This document shows, piece by piece, positions 1-11,188 of a stretch of DNA of 40,065 nucleotides. The number at the start of each line of letters is the position of its first letter. Position 1 is the first letter of the stretch. This stretch comes from Burkholderiales bacterium (GTDB lineage: Bacteria > Pseudomonadota > Gammaproteobacteria > Burkholderiales > Burkholderiaceae_B), in the NCBI GenBank assembly GCA_021299735.1, contig JAJTEM010000023.1, positions 1-40,065 on the forward strand. The letters run 5' to 3'. The translations under genes were made by a program, and so were the position numbers. Below the pieces are notes generated by a model. It did not search any database. It had not been told where the DNA came from and saw only the letters and a program-made list of their open reading frames with translations.

Positions 1-113
1 TTTACAATCACGAAAGACCAAATATGGCGATTGGTGGAATCACACCCAAAATGAAGTTGGCCATAGCGGCCTAAGCTCTACTTTCGAACCCCGTTAAAAA
101 TGGGGGGATTACC
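1..113 (+). mobile_element. IS3-family element, right (3') end
   Basis: This is the terminal part of an insertion sequence whose body lies left of the window. It contains the last codons of the transposase and then a terminal inverted repeat that ends near GGGGGGATTACC. The reverse complement of this end (GGTAATCCCCCC, then AACGGGGTTCGAAAGTAGA) closely matches the left end of the element at the right edge of the window (GGTAATACCCCC, then AACGGGATCGGAAGTAGA). The two are therefore ends of the same or very similar elements. The exact last base is uncertain by 1 to 2 positions because the target duplication cannot be seen. The flanking sequence from about 114 is a chemoreceptor gene, which the element interrupts. 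Confidence 0.85.
3..74 (+). CDS. IS3-family transposase OrfB, C-terminal fragment
   Basis: The reading frame runs in from outside the window and ends at TAA 72-74. The 23 visible residues include YNHERPNMAIGGITPK, the very conserved tail of the IS3-family DDE integrase OrfB. In this family OrfA supplies DNA binding and OrfB the catalytic domain that performs copy-out-paste-in transposition. Only the extreme C-terminus is visible, so activity cannot be judged. Confidence 0.88.
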   Translation, partial: YNHERPNMAIGGITPKMKLAIAA

Positions 114-1417
114 AGTCCACTCAATACCTGAAAGAGGCCGTGACTGGCTGGGTTGAACTGAAGTCGGTGGTGGCGAAAATTGAAAAAGCCACACTGGAGA
201 AAAATTTTGATGTCGCAATACAGCTTCTATTGACCGACTGTTATAAGGCCGCAAGCGCTTCGGTGGGAGGCTTCAATAAATTCGCGGATCAACTTAACCT
301 AGAGATGAACCAAGCCTCTGAGACTAATATTACGGAAATCAATTCTTTCACACTCACAGCAAGCATTATTGCCATATAAGCCATCGGAATCGCCTCTACG
401 CTGACCTTTAAAACCATCAGCCACATGCGCAAGTCACTGGACCAGGCCATCGAAATTAGCCGGGCCATTCAGAACGGTGACCTGACACAAAACATTGAAA
501 CCGATAGCCAGGATGAAACCGGTCGCCTGCTAAGCAACCTGAACGCGATGGCTAAGGGCTTGAAAGAAACTGTTTCATCGATGATCGACGGCACCCTGCA
601 ATTGAAATCAGCAACCGACATGCTGAACTCATCCTCCAAGGTATTGAAGCATTCCTCCGGTGAAGTAGCTGAATCAACCAATAGCACTTCCTCTGCTGTC
701 GAGCAATTGGGTAGCAGCATGACTTCCGTGTCTGAATCAGCCAGCCATGTGCTGGGCAATGTCAAACAAAGCCTGGAACAAACCGAACAAAGCAAAACAC
801 GCATCACCGTACTGGTCAGCGAAATTGGCAAGGTAGAAGATGCTGTGCAGCACATGTCCACCAGCGTGGGAGCATTCATCAATGCCACCCGAAAAATTAC
901 AACCATGACCGATGAAATCAAGCAAATTGCCGATCAAACCAATTTGCTGGCCTTGAATGCCGCCATTGAGGCTGCACGGGCTGGTGAACAAGGCCGTGGT
1001 TTTGCTGTAGTGGCCGATGAAGTACGCAAACTGGCCGAATCAAGCTCAAGCTCGGCAGTTAAGATTTCGGAAACAACAGCCGAATTAAATAGCCTTGCCA
1101 AGGTGGTTGAAGGCGCCGTGGGTGAGGGCTTGAATTCAATTACCAGTTCTCGTGGCTATGCTGACTTGGCCGTCAACGCGATTGTAGAAACCGAGCAGCA
1201 GGCGCAACGTTCACTGTCTGAGGTCAATACAATTACACACGGGGTGACCGAGCAAGCCAAAGCAACCAGCCAGGTCTCTAAAAACCTCGACAAAATACTT
1301 TCTCTCATGGACACCAGCGAACGTGCCATGAGCAAAAACATCGAAAGCACTCAATCCATTCTGCAAGTAGCCAATCAACTGGAACAAGCTGCAACCAAAT
1401 TCAAACTTCAAAATTAA
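114..1417 (+). pseudogene. Methyl-accepting chemotaxis protein, cut by IS3 and by an in-frame stop
   Basis: One frame reads from the IS border through the end of a periplasmic helical sensor domain, into the second membrane helix, and stops at TAA 377-379. The same frame resumes directly with the rest of the helix ([10 protein letters not shown]), a HAMP domain (about 425-580) and a full cytoplasmic signalling domain with the conserved tip [20 protein letters not shown] near 935-1000. It ends at TAA 1415-1417. The gene therefore has two lesions: IS3 removed its 5' part, and a nonsense codon sits in transmembrane helix 2. An ATG at 425 could in principle start a soluble HAMP plus signalling fragment of 330 residues, but no ribosome binding site is seen there. 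Chemoreceptors relay ligand binding to CheA through CheW, and this copy should be dead as a sensor. Confidence 0.85.
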
Positions 1418-1513
1418 ACTGGCTCGGTAGGCCATTTCACAGAAAGGAACCAAAGGGCTGCTTTGTTCACCTAGTCCGGATATGCTCCCCATCACTTTCC
1501 GTGACTTTGGCCA

Positions 1514-3454
1514 ATGAACCCCAATCGCTCTGCCCACCGTGCCGTCAACCTGAACAATCAAAAACCAGCTGGATACCATGCGCCAAGCGATCCAACTGAA
1601 TTGATAAGGTTCAAGGTCTCAGCTATTCGGACCGCAGCGAATATTCTGTGCTCAAGCCTTCCGGCCCATGTTTACTTCAATACAGAATTGCTGACCCAGG
1701 TTTTGACAGATCACCTCAGAAACAACCCCGAAGCAATCGATCCGTACAACACCAAAATAAAAATAAACAATACAAACGGCGAAATAGAGATACAACACTA
1801 CGATCTGACCTTCAGCAGCGTTCAACCCACACCGTTTTCAAGTCAACAATGTGCATGGAGAATCCGCCCGGATGGGCAATTGTTCAAGTCAGTGCAATAC
1901 GCAAACGGTGTGCGCGAAACAGGCATTTGGAAGGAAAACAAATTAAGCAATGCCAGCCAGGCTGCAAGAAGTCACATCATTTTCGGAAAGCGCAGTTGGC
2001 CAAATGGCATTCAGGAAATAGGTCAATTTGAATACCTTCCAAACATACGCCAGTGCGGTTTAATAAAAGGCAAGGTAAAAGATAGCCAGGGCGCGGTGGT
2101 ACTTGAGGGCAGATGGTCTTTCAATCAGGCATCGGGTCAGATGGAACCCGACACCTCTTCCACCAAGATTTCGGAATACACGGTCAAATCCGCTTCTCTT
2201 TTAAATGCGATATTGATGCGTAATTTCAGATTACCTCAAGATGCTGTTGCGTACCTGGACGCCTGCAACCATGAACTGAAAAACGATTCAGGCCTTGCAA
2301 AACTTGCCTATGCAATTGCAAAAAAAGACTTCAACTGCTTGCCGAACACAAATCAGCTACAAGGTTCACTTGACAACACAGGGGGCAATACGCCCGATAT
2401 AAAGCCCTACCTTGCGCGCACCATGCTGGAGAAACTGGCCACAGGAATGCCCCCGGTTTTATCGGTGGTTCGCGAAACGTTTGCAGACCGGTTAATTCAA
2501 AATACACTCACCCTTCTCAAAGCGCTCAATACATCAAACAACACAAACACCATCCAGACCAAAACACACCTAAGTCAAATCCAATTAGAGAAACTTCTCA
2601 CCCTGCTCACAAGCGGGCTTGAATTGGCCAACGCTCGCCACCCTGCACCACTGCTCAATGAATTGGAGCAATTCACAAGCCACCTACGCGAAAAACGGGC
2701 CAGGATGCTTGACGTGATAGATACACCCGCGTCTTTCAGTAACATGCCAGCCGACGCACGTGACGATTTTGACGTAGCGATTACAGCGGTTCGACTTGAC
2801 GGCTGGCTGCTTCAATTTGCCAGCGATGAATTGCGCAACGATCGGGATATTGTGGGTGCAGCAGTGCAAATGTATGGTGATGCACTTGCATTTGCAAGCC
2901 AGTCTTTGCATGAGGACCGGGAAATAATAAAGAAAGCGGTCACCAGCAATGGCAATTCACTGCGAATGGCACCCTTGGCACTTCGCGACGATCTTGAAAT
3001 TGTATTGGCCGCAGTTCGGGGCCCTGCAGGCTTTGCGCTTAAACACGCCAGCCACGCCATGCGAAATAATCGCGAGGTAGTACTAACCGCGGTCAGAAGT
3101 CGCGGGCAGTCACTTGCATTTGCCAATATTCGCTTGCGAAATGATCATGAAATAGTCATGAACGCGGTTAGCCGATGGGGAACGGCACTGCGTGTTGCAA
3201 GCCCAGCGCTACAAAATGACAGGTACATTGTATTGGCCGCTGTAAAAAACAATGGACTGGCACTAAGGTACGCAAGCCCAACACTGCGCAACAACCGTGA
3301 AGTGGTGATGAAAGCCATTCAAAACAAGGGAAGTGCATTGCAATTTGCCAGCGATGCCCTGCGAAACGACCCAGAAATAATCATGGCAGCAATTCAGCGG
3401 TGGCCGCCCGCCCTGCGATATGCTGGTTCGCGGTTTCAAAATGTTCAGCGGTAA
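1514..3454 (+). CDS. Hypothetical protein with nine C-terminal DUF4116-like repeats
   Basis: This is a 646-residue protein with no signal peptide or membrane helix. Residues about 115-210 hold glycine- and tryptophan-rich segments (RIRPDGQLFKSVQYANG, GKRSWPNGIQEIG) that resemble MORN-type beta repeats. Residues about 230-410 look helical. Residues 413-638 are nine consecutive 25-26 residue units of the form LRNDREVVLAAVxxxGxALxxAS, followed by a partial tenth, matching the DUF4116 pattern. No function is known to me for that repeat. No clear Shine-Dalgarno precedes the ATG, so the start is moderately sure. It stands alone between the broken chemoreceptor and ychF. A helical-repeat scaffold or a secreted effector are possibilities, but neither is shown. 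Confidence 0.75.
   Translation: MNPNRSAHRAVNLNNQKPAGYHAPSDPTELIRFKVSAIRTAANILCSSLPAHVYFNTELLTQVLTDHLRNNPEAIDPYNTKIKINNTNGEIEIQHYDLTFSSVQPTPFSSQQCAWRIRPDGQLFKSVQYANGVRETGIWKENKLSNASQAARSHIIFGKRSWPNGIQEIGQFEYLPNIRQCGLIKGKVKDSQGAVVLEGRWSFNQASGQMEPDTSSTKISEYTVKSASLLNAILMRNFRLPQDAVAYLDACNHELKNDSGLAKLAYAIAKKDFNCLPNTNQLQGSLDNTGGNTPDIKPYLARTMLEKLATGMPPVLSVVRETFADRLIQNTLTLLKALNTSNNTNTIQTKTHLSQIQLEKLLTLLTSGLELANARHPAPLLNELEQFTSHLREKRARMLDVIDTPASFSNMPADARDDFDVAITAVRLDGWLLQFASDELRNDRDIVGAAVQMYGDALAFASQSLHEDREIIKKAVTSNGNSLRMAPLALRDDLEIVLAAVRGPAGFALKHASHAMRNNREVVLTAVRSRGQSLAFANIRLRNDHEIVMNAVSRWGTALRVASPALQNDRYIVLAAVKNNGLALRYASPTLRNNREVVMKAIQNKGSALQFASDALRNDPEIIMAAIQRWPPALRYAGSRFQNVQR
2750..3427 (+). repeat. 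Nine tandem 75-78 bp coding units (DUF4116-like)
   Basis: The nine units encode residues 413-638 of the preceding protein. Eight are 25 residues long and the fourth has 26 because of an inserted residue in VRGPAGFAL. The protein pattern is strongly periodic (LRND/LRNN, then I/V-V, AAV, G-ALxxAS), while the DNA copies have diverged considerably. This suggests an old expansion rather than a recent slippage event. Confidence 0.8.
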
Positions 3455-3512
3455 CATTCTGTTAGTCCGCATTCAAGAAGGGCGTTGCTCAAGGTTACAA
3501 TATGCCCCTTGA

Positions 3513-3526
3513 TTGGGCTCGACTGA
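3513..3526 (+). other. Short hairpin in the ychF leader
   Basis: GGCTC, a four-base loop GACT, then GAGCC form a 5-bp stem about 25 bases before the ychF start. An AT-rich stretch follows, but there is no clear run of T. It could be a weak terminator of the upstream gene or a leader structure. Confidence 0.3.
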
Positions 3527-3550
3527 GCCTTGATTTAATTAGGAATTCTC

Positions 3551-4536
3551 ATGACTCTCAAATGCGGCATCGTTGGCCTTCCCAACGTCGGTAAATCCAC
3601 CCTGTTCAACGCGCTGACCAAAGCGGGCATTGCGGCAGAAAACTATCCCTTCTGCACAATTGAACCCAATGTGGGAATGGTTGAGGTACCAGATGCGCGT
3701 TTGCAGCAACTTGCCGAGATTGTGAAACCCGAGCGAATTTTGCCGGCCACTGTTGAATTTGTTGACATTGCAGGCTTGGTAGCAGGCGCCTCCAAAGGTG
3801 AAGGTTTGGGTAATCAGTTTTTGGCCCACATTCGCGAAACGGATGCAATCGTGAATGTGGTGCGCTGCTTTGAAGACGACAATGTAATTCACGTGAATGG
3901 CCGTGTTGACCCGCTTTCCGACATTGAAACCATTGAAACCGAATTGTGCCTGGCCGACATGGGTACTGTTGAAAAAGCCGTGCACCGCTATGCCAAACAG
4001 GCCCGTGCAAACGACAAAGAGGCTGCAAAAATTCTGGCCATTTTGCAGCGTTGTGAGGCGCAGCTCAACGAAGCCAAACCAGTGCGGGCGCTGGGACTGG
4101 ATGCAGAAGAACTGTTTGCCATTAAAAGCAAAATGCGCCAGTGGTGGCCGTGTGCGCCGCCATTGAAGCGGAAATCGCCGACCTGGACGATACCGACAAA
4201 ATGGAATTTCTGGCCGACATGGGCATGACCGAGCCTGGCCTGAACCGGGTAATTCGTGCAGGCTTCAAATTGCTGGGCCTGCAAACCTACTTCACCGCAG
4301 GCCCGAAAGAAGTGCGCGCCTGGACCATTAAAATTGGCGACACTGCGCCCAAAGCAGCTGGCGTTATTCACACCGATTTCGAGCGTGGTTTTATTCGCGC
4401 CCAAACCATTGCCTTTGAAGACTACATTCAATTCAAAGGCGAAAATGGCGCCAAGGAAGCCGGTAAGATGCGCGCTGAAGGCAAAGAATATGTAGTAAAG
4501 GACGGAGATGTCCTAAACTTCCTGTTCAACGTTTAA
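3551..4536 (+). pseudogene. ychF: YchF/OLA1-type GTPase/ATPase, internal deletion with frameshift
   Basis: The first frame (3551 to about 4129) encodes an excellent YchF N-terminus: Walker [10 protein letters not shown], switch region [12 protein letters not shown], and [22 protein letters not shown]. It continues to [11 protein letters not shown] and then runs out of homology, stopping at 4228. The other frame, from about 4129 to 4536, carries the C-terminus starting [14 protein letters not shown] and including the TGS domain ([16 protein letters not shown], ending [14 protein letters not shown]). About 36 residues of the family, the stretch around the YIANV motif and what follows it, are missing at the junction. 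The frame change implies a deletion of about 105-110 bases, of length 3n+1. An AGGA lies 7 bases before the ATG. YchF binds ribosomes and modulates stress responses and is usually dispensable. An assembly error is the main alternative. Confidence 0.85.
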
Positions 4537-4586
4537 CTGGCATGTGTTACGGTGTTGCTTTGCCTAAAGCGCGTTGACTGTTATCT

Positions 4587-6679
<2,093 letters not shown>

Positions 6680-6714
6680 TTATTGGCATGTTACTGCTCT
6701 ATCCCCGCTTTGTA

Positions 6715-7320
6715 TCACACAGCAGGCAGGGCAAACAAATGCGCGTGCACTTGGCCCGCTTTTAAATGCCGCAAAGCATCAATTTCTTGCACATTCAACG
6801 CCTTGCACAGCTCAGCTTCGTCAGCCAACAGGTTTTCATGCCATTCGGCGTATACCAACCCACCGGGTTTCAGCACAGCCTTGATAAAAGGCAGGGTGGC
6901 TTGCATCAAATCGCTTCGGAACGGCGGGTCAAGCGCTACCAAATCGAATTGCTTACCCGCACCGGCCAGGCGTTTCAGGCAGGCCAGTACATCGCCGGCG
7001 TCAATTTGAATGGAAGGCGGTTTGCCCTCCTCGGCTGGCCACTTTGAAATCAGATAGGCTTTGTTTTCCTGCAACTGGGCAACCACCTGCCGGTGCTGCT
7101 CTACCAGCACCACACTGCTTGCCCCGCGCGATGCGGCCTCAAAACCCAAAGCACCCGTGCCCGCGTACAAATCGAGCACCTGCATGCCTGTGCAATCCTG
7201 GCCCAACCAGTTGAACACGGTTTCACGCACACGGTCAGGCGTGGGCCTTAGGCCCTCAACGGCAGCAATTGGCAGCATGTGCCTGCGCCAAACGCCACCA
7301 ATAATTCTTACTTTACTCAA
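6715..7320 (-). CDS. rsmD: 16S rRNA (guanine-966-N2) methyltransferase
   Basis: RsmD methylates N2 of G966 in 16S rRNA using S-adenosylmethionine. The 201-residue protein begins with the typical VRIIGGVWRRH, has the SAM-binding motif DLYAGTGALGFEAASRGA at about residues 50-67, and the catalytic DPPF at about 135-138. The start is a TTG. The next in-frame ATG, at residue 15, would remove the conserved N-terminal strand. It begins 5 bases after the stop of the non-catalytic M16 gene, so the two are probably co-transcribed and translationally linked. Confidence 0.94.
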   Translation of the reverse strand: MSKVRIIGGVWRRHMLPIAAVEGLRPTPDRVRETVFNWLGQDCTGMQVLDLYAGTGALGFEAASRGASSVVLVEQHRQVVAQLQENKAYLISKWPAEEGKPPSIQIDAGDVLACLKRLAGAGKQFDLVALDPPFRSDLMQATLPFIKAVLKPGGLVYAEWHENLLADEAELCKALNVQEIDALRHLKAGQVHAHLFALPAV

Positions 7321-7325
7321 CTTAT

Positions 7326-8687
7326 TTATTCAACCTTTCCACCCACCACCACGGTCACCAGCTTGTCGGCATTTACATGCCGGGCAAAGGCTTCGCGGGC
7401 ACTTTGCACGGTCACCTTGTTAATCTCAGTGGTCCAGTTGTCCAGGTAATTCAATGGCAAACCGTGCAAACCCATCATTGAAATATTACCCAGCAGCTTG
7501 CCATTGCTGTCTATGCGCAGGGGGAAACCATTGATCAGGTTTTGTTTGGCTGCGCCAAGCTCGGCTTGGGTTGGGCCTTTCTCGATGAAATCAAGAATGG
7601 TTTTTCGCATAATTTGTACTGCTTGCGCGGTACTTTCTTTTTTGGTTTGCACGCCAGCCTGGAAAGGGCCTGCATCGCCTGCTGGCATGAAGTAAGAATA
7701 GGCACTGTAGGCCAGCCCGCGCTTTTCGCGAATTTCATCCATCAAACGCGACACAAAACCGCCGCCACCTAGAATATGGTTGGCCACCAACAGGTCGAAA
7801 TAATCAGGCGCACCACGGCGCATGGCGGGCAAGCCCATCAAAATATGGCTTTGCGCGGCTGGGTGGTCAATTTGAATGGTCTGGCCTTTCATGGCCGCTT
7901 GCAGTTCTTTGTAGTCCATGCCACCCAAAGGGTTGACTGCGGGGTTACCTTCCAATTCACCTTTGGGCAACCCTGCAGTCAATTCATTGGCCAATTGCTC
8001 AGCCTGTGCGCGGGTAATGTTGCCAACCATTGACACCACAGCCTTGTTGCCCAAGTAACGGGCTTTATAAAACTGCTCCACATCAAGCAAGGTAATGGCG
8101 TTGAGGCTTTCCTCGGTGGTGTGGGTGCCGTAGGGGTGGTTCGGGTAAAGCGCTGTGGCAAATGCGCGCTCGGCCAAGGTATCGGGCTTGGTAAGCGATT
8201 CTTTCAAACCCGCCACGCTGCGGGCCATTTCCCGGGCCAGAATATCGCCATTGAACACGGGCTTTTGCACAACGGTTTTCATGAGTGCAATCGATTTTGA
8301 AAACTCAGGCTCAGAGGTTAGGGTACGCAACTGCACGCCAGCGGAATCGCTACTGGCACCGCCGGAAAACTGTGCGCCTGTGTCTGCAAACCCATCGGCA
8401 ATGTCATTCTCAGAAAGACCCTCAGCACCGCGACCTATCATGTCGCCCGTGGCGCTGGCCAGGCCTTCTTTGCCCTTGGGGTCAGCGCGGCTTCCAGCAG
8501 GAAAATCTATGCGCACGTCCAACATGGGCAGCGCTTCAGCACGCATGAACATTACTTTGGCGCCACTGGCTGCTGTCCAGCTTTCAATCGGCAATGCAGC
8601 ATAGGCCGGTGCTGCAAACACAGCCGCTGCGGTGGCACCTGCGGCAAACAGGCCGCGAATGAATACTTTGTTTTTGCTACTTAACAT
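7326..8687 (-). CDS. M16-family peptidase homologue without the zinc motif
   Basis: This 453-residue protein has a signal peptide (about residues 1-30, ending APAYAA), so it is exported to the periplasm. It has the two-lobed M16 (mitochondrial processing peptidase-like) fold pattern, including the C-terminal REKRGLAYSAYSYF segment. Where catalytic members have HxxEH it reads GLASATGDM, so it cannot bind zinc. In this family such proteins pair with an active subunit. The active one, at 8726-10129, lies directly upstream with a 38-base gap, which supports a heterodimeric protease similar to PqqF/Zn-protease pairs. The physiological substrate is unknown. Confidence 0.9.
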   Translation of the reverse strand: MLSSKNKVFIRGLFAAGATAAAVFAAPAYAALPIESWTAASGAKVMFMRAEALPMLDVRIDFPAGSRADPKGKEGLASATGDMIGRGAEGLSENDIADGFADTGAQFSGGASSDSAGVQLRTLTSEPEFSKSIALMKTVVQKPVFNGDILAREMARSVAGLKESLTKPDTLAERAFATALYPNHPYGTHTTEESLNAITLLDVEQFYKARYLGNKAVVSMVGNITRAQAEQLANELTAGLPKGELEGNPAVNPLGGMDYKELQAAMKGQTIQIDHPAAQSHILMGLPAMRRGAPDYFDLLVANHILGGGGFVSRLMDEIREKRGLAYSAYSYFMPAGDAGPFQAGVQTKKESTAQAVQIMRKTILDFIEKGPTQAELGAAKQNLINGFPLRIDSNGKLLGNISMMGLHGLPLNYLDNWTTEINKVTVQSAREAFARHVNADKLVTVVVGGKVE

Positions 8688-8725
8688 GATTCTTATTTCC
8701 TGCTCATTAGCTCAGTATTGGCTTG

Positions 8726-10129
8726 TTAGTGGCTCAGTCCCTTGGGCGGCGCGGCTTTCTTGTTGGGGTCAATTGGCAATGGGAACAAGGTACCCACAGT
8801 GAGCTGATCCTGATCGAAAAACTTTTGGGCGGCGGTTTGCACTTCTTGCGCGGTCACGGTTTTAATCTGCTCAATCATCCGGTCAATGTCGCCCACCTCA
8901 AAACCAATGGTCACGTTCTGGCCAATTTCAACAGCTTGCCCGTACAAGGAATCACGCTTATACACCTGGCTGGCAATCAACTGCGCTTTCACGCGAGCCA
9001 ATTCAGCATCACTTACACCCTCATCGGCCACCTTTTTCACCTGCATCAACAGCGCCTTTTCCAGGGCGTCCACGGGTTGCCCGGGTGCAGGGGCACCATC
9101 CAGGTAAAACAGCGAAGGGCCACGGCCTGTCATGTCATAACTGGCGCCCACTTGCAGGGCCACTTTCTGGTTTTGCACCAACTCACGGTTCAGGCGGGCA
9201 CCGGAATAACCGTCCAGCACAGCACTGAGCACTGCCAGTGAATAGGCATCGCGGTCTTTCATCACATCAACCAGCTTGGGCACCTTGAACCCCATAATCA
9301 AATACGGGTTTTCGGCTGGCGCCTTCACCTGCACACGGCGAATGCCTTCCTGCTTCGGTTCTTCTTGTGGTTTGCGCTCTTCCAGTTTTTTGGGTTTCAC
9401 CTTGCCGTAGGTTTTCTCGGCCATGGCTTTCACTTGCACAGGCTGAACATCACCCACCACCACCAGCACCGCATTTTGTGGGGTATACCAAGTGTCGTAC
9501 CACTTGCGGGCGTCTTTGTAGGTCATGGCTTCAAGGTCACTCATCCAGCCAATTACTGGCGCACGCGTGGGGTTGGCCATAAATGCCGTGGCCATAAAAG
9601 CCTCGTACAGCTTGCCGGTGGCCTGGTCGTCAGTGCGCCAACGGCGCTCCTCCATCACCACCTTGATTTCTTTTTCAAACTCGCTTTTGCTCAGCACCAG
9701 GTTGGCCATGCGGTCGGCCTCAAGGGCCATCACCTTGCTCAGGTCTTTGGCCTGAAGCTGCTGAAAATACGCAGTGTAATCGCGGCTGGTAAACGCATTG
9801 TCTCGCCCACCCAAGGCGGCCACGGTTTCAGAAAACTCGCCCACCTTCAGGTTTTTGGTTTGCTTGAACATCATGTGTTCAAGCACGTGGGCTACACCCG
9901 TGGTGCCATTGTATTCATCAATTGAACCCGCCTTGTACCACACCATGTGCGCCACGGTGGGCGATCGGTGGTCTTCCTTCACCACCACGCGCAAGCCATT
10001 GTTCAATTTGTATTCAGTAATGTCGCCATCGGCCGCATGGGCCAGTGGCAAATGGGTACTTGCCAGCAGCAAAAAACCCGCTGCCATTGTTGCGCAAGCC
10101 CGATTCAGTCGAAAACCAGTTTTTATCAT
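8726..10129 (-). CDS. Catalytic M16-family zinc peptidase
   Basis: This 467-residue protein carries a signal peptide ending near ALA-type residues (HLPLAHAADG, about residue 33) and then the inverted zinc motif HVLEH at about residues 84-88. The downstream glutamate lies in the family position (EKEIKVVMEERR). It should be the active subunit of a periplasmic M16 protease, with the non-catalytic partner encoded next. The start ATG lies 117 bases from the divergent ftsY, so the intergenic region must hold promoters for both directions. It is the first gene of the minus-strand run ending in ferredoxin. Confidence 0.93.
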   Translation of the reverse strand: MIKTGFRLNRACATMAAGFLLLASTHLPLAHAADGDITEYKLNNGLRVVVKEDHRSPTVAHMVWYKAGSIDEYNGTTGVAHVLEHMMFKQTKNLKVGEFSETVAALGGRDNAFTSRDYTAYFQQLQAKDLSKVMALEADRMANLVLSKSEFEKEIKVVMEERRWRTDDQATGKLYEAFMATAFMANPTRAPVIGWMSDLEAMTYKDARKWYDTWYTPQNAVLVVVGDVQPVQVKAMAEKTYGKVKPKKLEERKPQEEPKQEGIRRVQVKAPAENPYLIMGFKVPKLVDVMKDRDAYSLAVLSAVLDGYSGARLNRELVQNQKVALQVGASYDMTGRGPSLFYLDGAPAPGQPVDALEKALLMQVKKVADEGVSDAELARVKAQLIASQVYKRDSLYGQAVEIGQNVTIGFEVGDIDRMIEQIKTVTAQEVQTAAQKFFDQDQLTVGTLFPLPIDPNKKAAPPKGLSH

Positions 10130-10246
10130 TCAAGACACCTTTCACATCAAACGTGCGTTTTAAGCTCAATGGTAGAATAAGTTCTTCAACATCTCGCTGT
10201 GTGACAGTCGTTCACACCGCTTAGTTTCCACAATTGGAGTTTTTAC

Positions 10247-11188
10247 ATGCAGATTCCTGGGCAGAGACAGGACTGGCTGGGCCGCTTGAAATCCGGGTTA
10301 ACCAAAACCCGTTCCGGCCTTACCTCCATGTTCACCGGCGAAAAGGTTGATGAAGCCTTTTTCGAAGAAATGGAAGAACGCCTGCTGCTGGCCGATTGCG
10401 GCTTGCCCGCCACGGAACTGCTGATGCAGAAAGTGCGCGACACGGTTTATCAAAAAGGCCTTACGAAACCTGAACAGGTGCGCCTGGTGCTTCGCGATGC
10501 AGTGTTTGACCTGCTTCGCCCCCTTGAAACCAGCATGGGCGTAGACCGCGCCCGCCCCTTGGTCATGATGGTGGTGGGTGTGAACGGTGCCGGCAAAACC
10601 ACCAGCATAGGTAAACTGGCCAATCACTACGCCGAAATAGGATATTCCGTGTTATTGGCAGCAGGCGACACCTTTCGTGCAGCCGCCCGCGAGCAGCTTG
10701 ATGTATGGGCCAACCGCAGCAGCGTGGACATTATTTCGGCGCAAGGTGCCGATCCCGCCGCCGTGGCTTTCGATTCCGTGCAGGCCGGCGTTTCGCGCAA
10801 CAGCCACATTGTGATAGTAGACACTGCAGGCCGCCTTCCCACCCAAATTCACCTCATGGAAGAACTGAAAAAGGTAAAAAAGGTGCTGGGCAAAGCCAAA
10901 ATGGATGCGCCCCATGAAATTGTACTGGTGGTCGATGCCACCAACGGCCAAAACGCCCTGCAACAAATCAAGGCATTCAACGATGCGCTTACACTCACAG
11001 CGCTGGTGGTCACCAAACTGGACGGCACCGCCAAAGGCGGAATTCTGGCAGCCATGAGCATGAGCACCCGCGTACCCGTGGCCTTCATCGGTGTTGGCGA
11101 AAAGCTGGGCGACCTGCGCCCCTTCAGCCCCCGTGAATTTGCCAATGCACTGGTGGGCATTGATACTGACGGAAACCAAACCGCATGA
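10247..11188 (+). CDS. ftsY: Signal recognition particle receptor FtsY
   Basis: FtsY is the SRP receptor GTPase that brings ribosome-nascent chain complexes to the SecYEG translocon. The 313-residue protein is an NG domain: the N helical bundle at about residues 10-95, the P-loop GVNGAGKTT at 111-119, then AAGDTFRAAA, DTAGRLPT and TKLDGTAKGG. It lacks the long acidic A domain found in E. coli and has only about 15 residues before the N domain. TGGAG sits 7 bases before the ATG. It overlaps ftsE by four bases (ATGA), so the genes are translationally coupled. Confidence 0.96.
   Translation: MQIPGQRQDWLGRLKSGLTKTRSGLTSMFTGEKVDEAFFEEMEERLLLADCGLPATELLMQKVRDTVYQKGLTKPEQVRLVLRDAVFDLLRPLETSMGVDRARPLVMMVVGVNGAGKTTSIGKLANHYAEIGYSVLLAAGDTFRAAAREQLDVWANRSSVDIISAQGADPAAVAFDSVQAGVSRNSHIVIVDTAGRLPTQIHLMEELKKVKKVLGKAKMDAPHEIVLVVDATNGQNALQQIKAFNDALTLTALVVTKLDGTAKGGILAAMSMSTRVPVAFIGVGEKLGDLRPFSPREFANALVGIDTDGNQTA

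Noticed and set aside
1447..1468. Imperfect hairpin GAACCAAAG/CTTTGTTC as a terminator of the broken chemoreceptor
   Set aside because: One arm has an extra base and no T-run follows, so support is too weak to list.
2750..3427. Regular 75-base repeats considered as a CRISPR or satellite array
   Set aside because: The period is in the protein; the DNA units are diverged and fully coding, with no identical repeats or spacers.
7326..10129. Long antisense open frames over the M16 genes
   Set aside because: They lack family signatures and ribosome binding sites and mirror the codon bias of the real genes on the other strand.
10163..10176. AGCTCAATGGTAGA resembles the D-arm of a tRNA
   Set aside because: No acceptor stem, anticodon arm or T-arm can be formed around it; it lies in the M16/ftsY promoter region and the match is only 14 bases.
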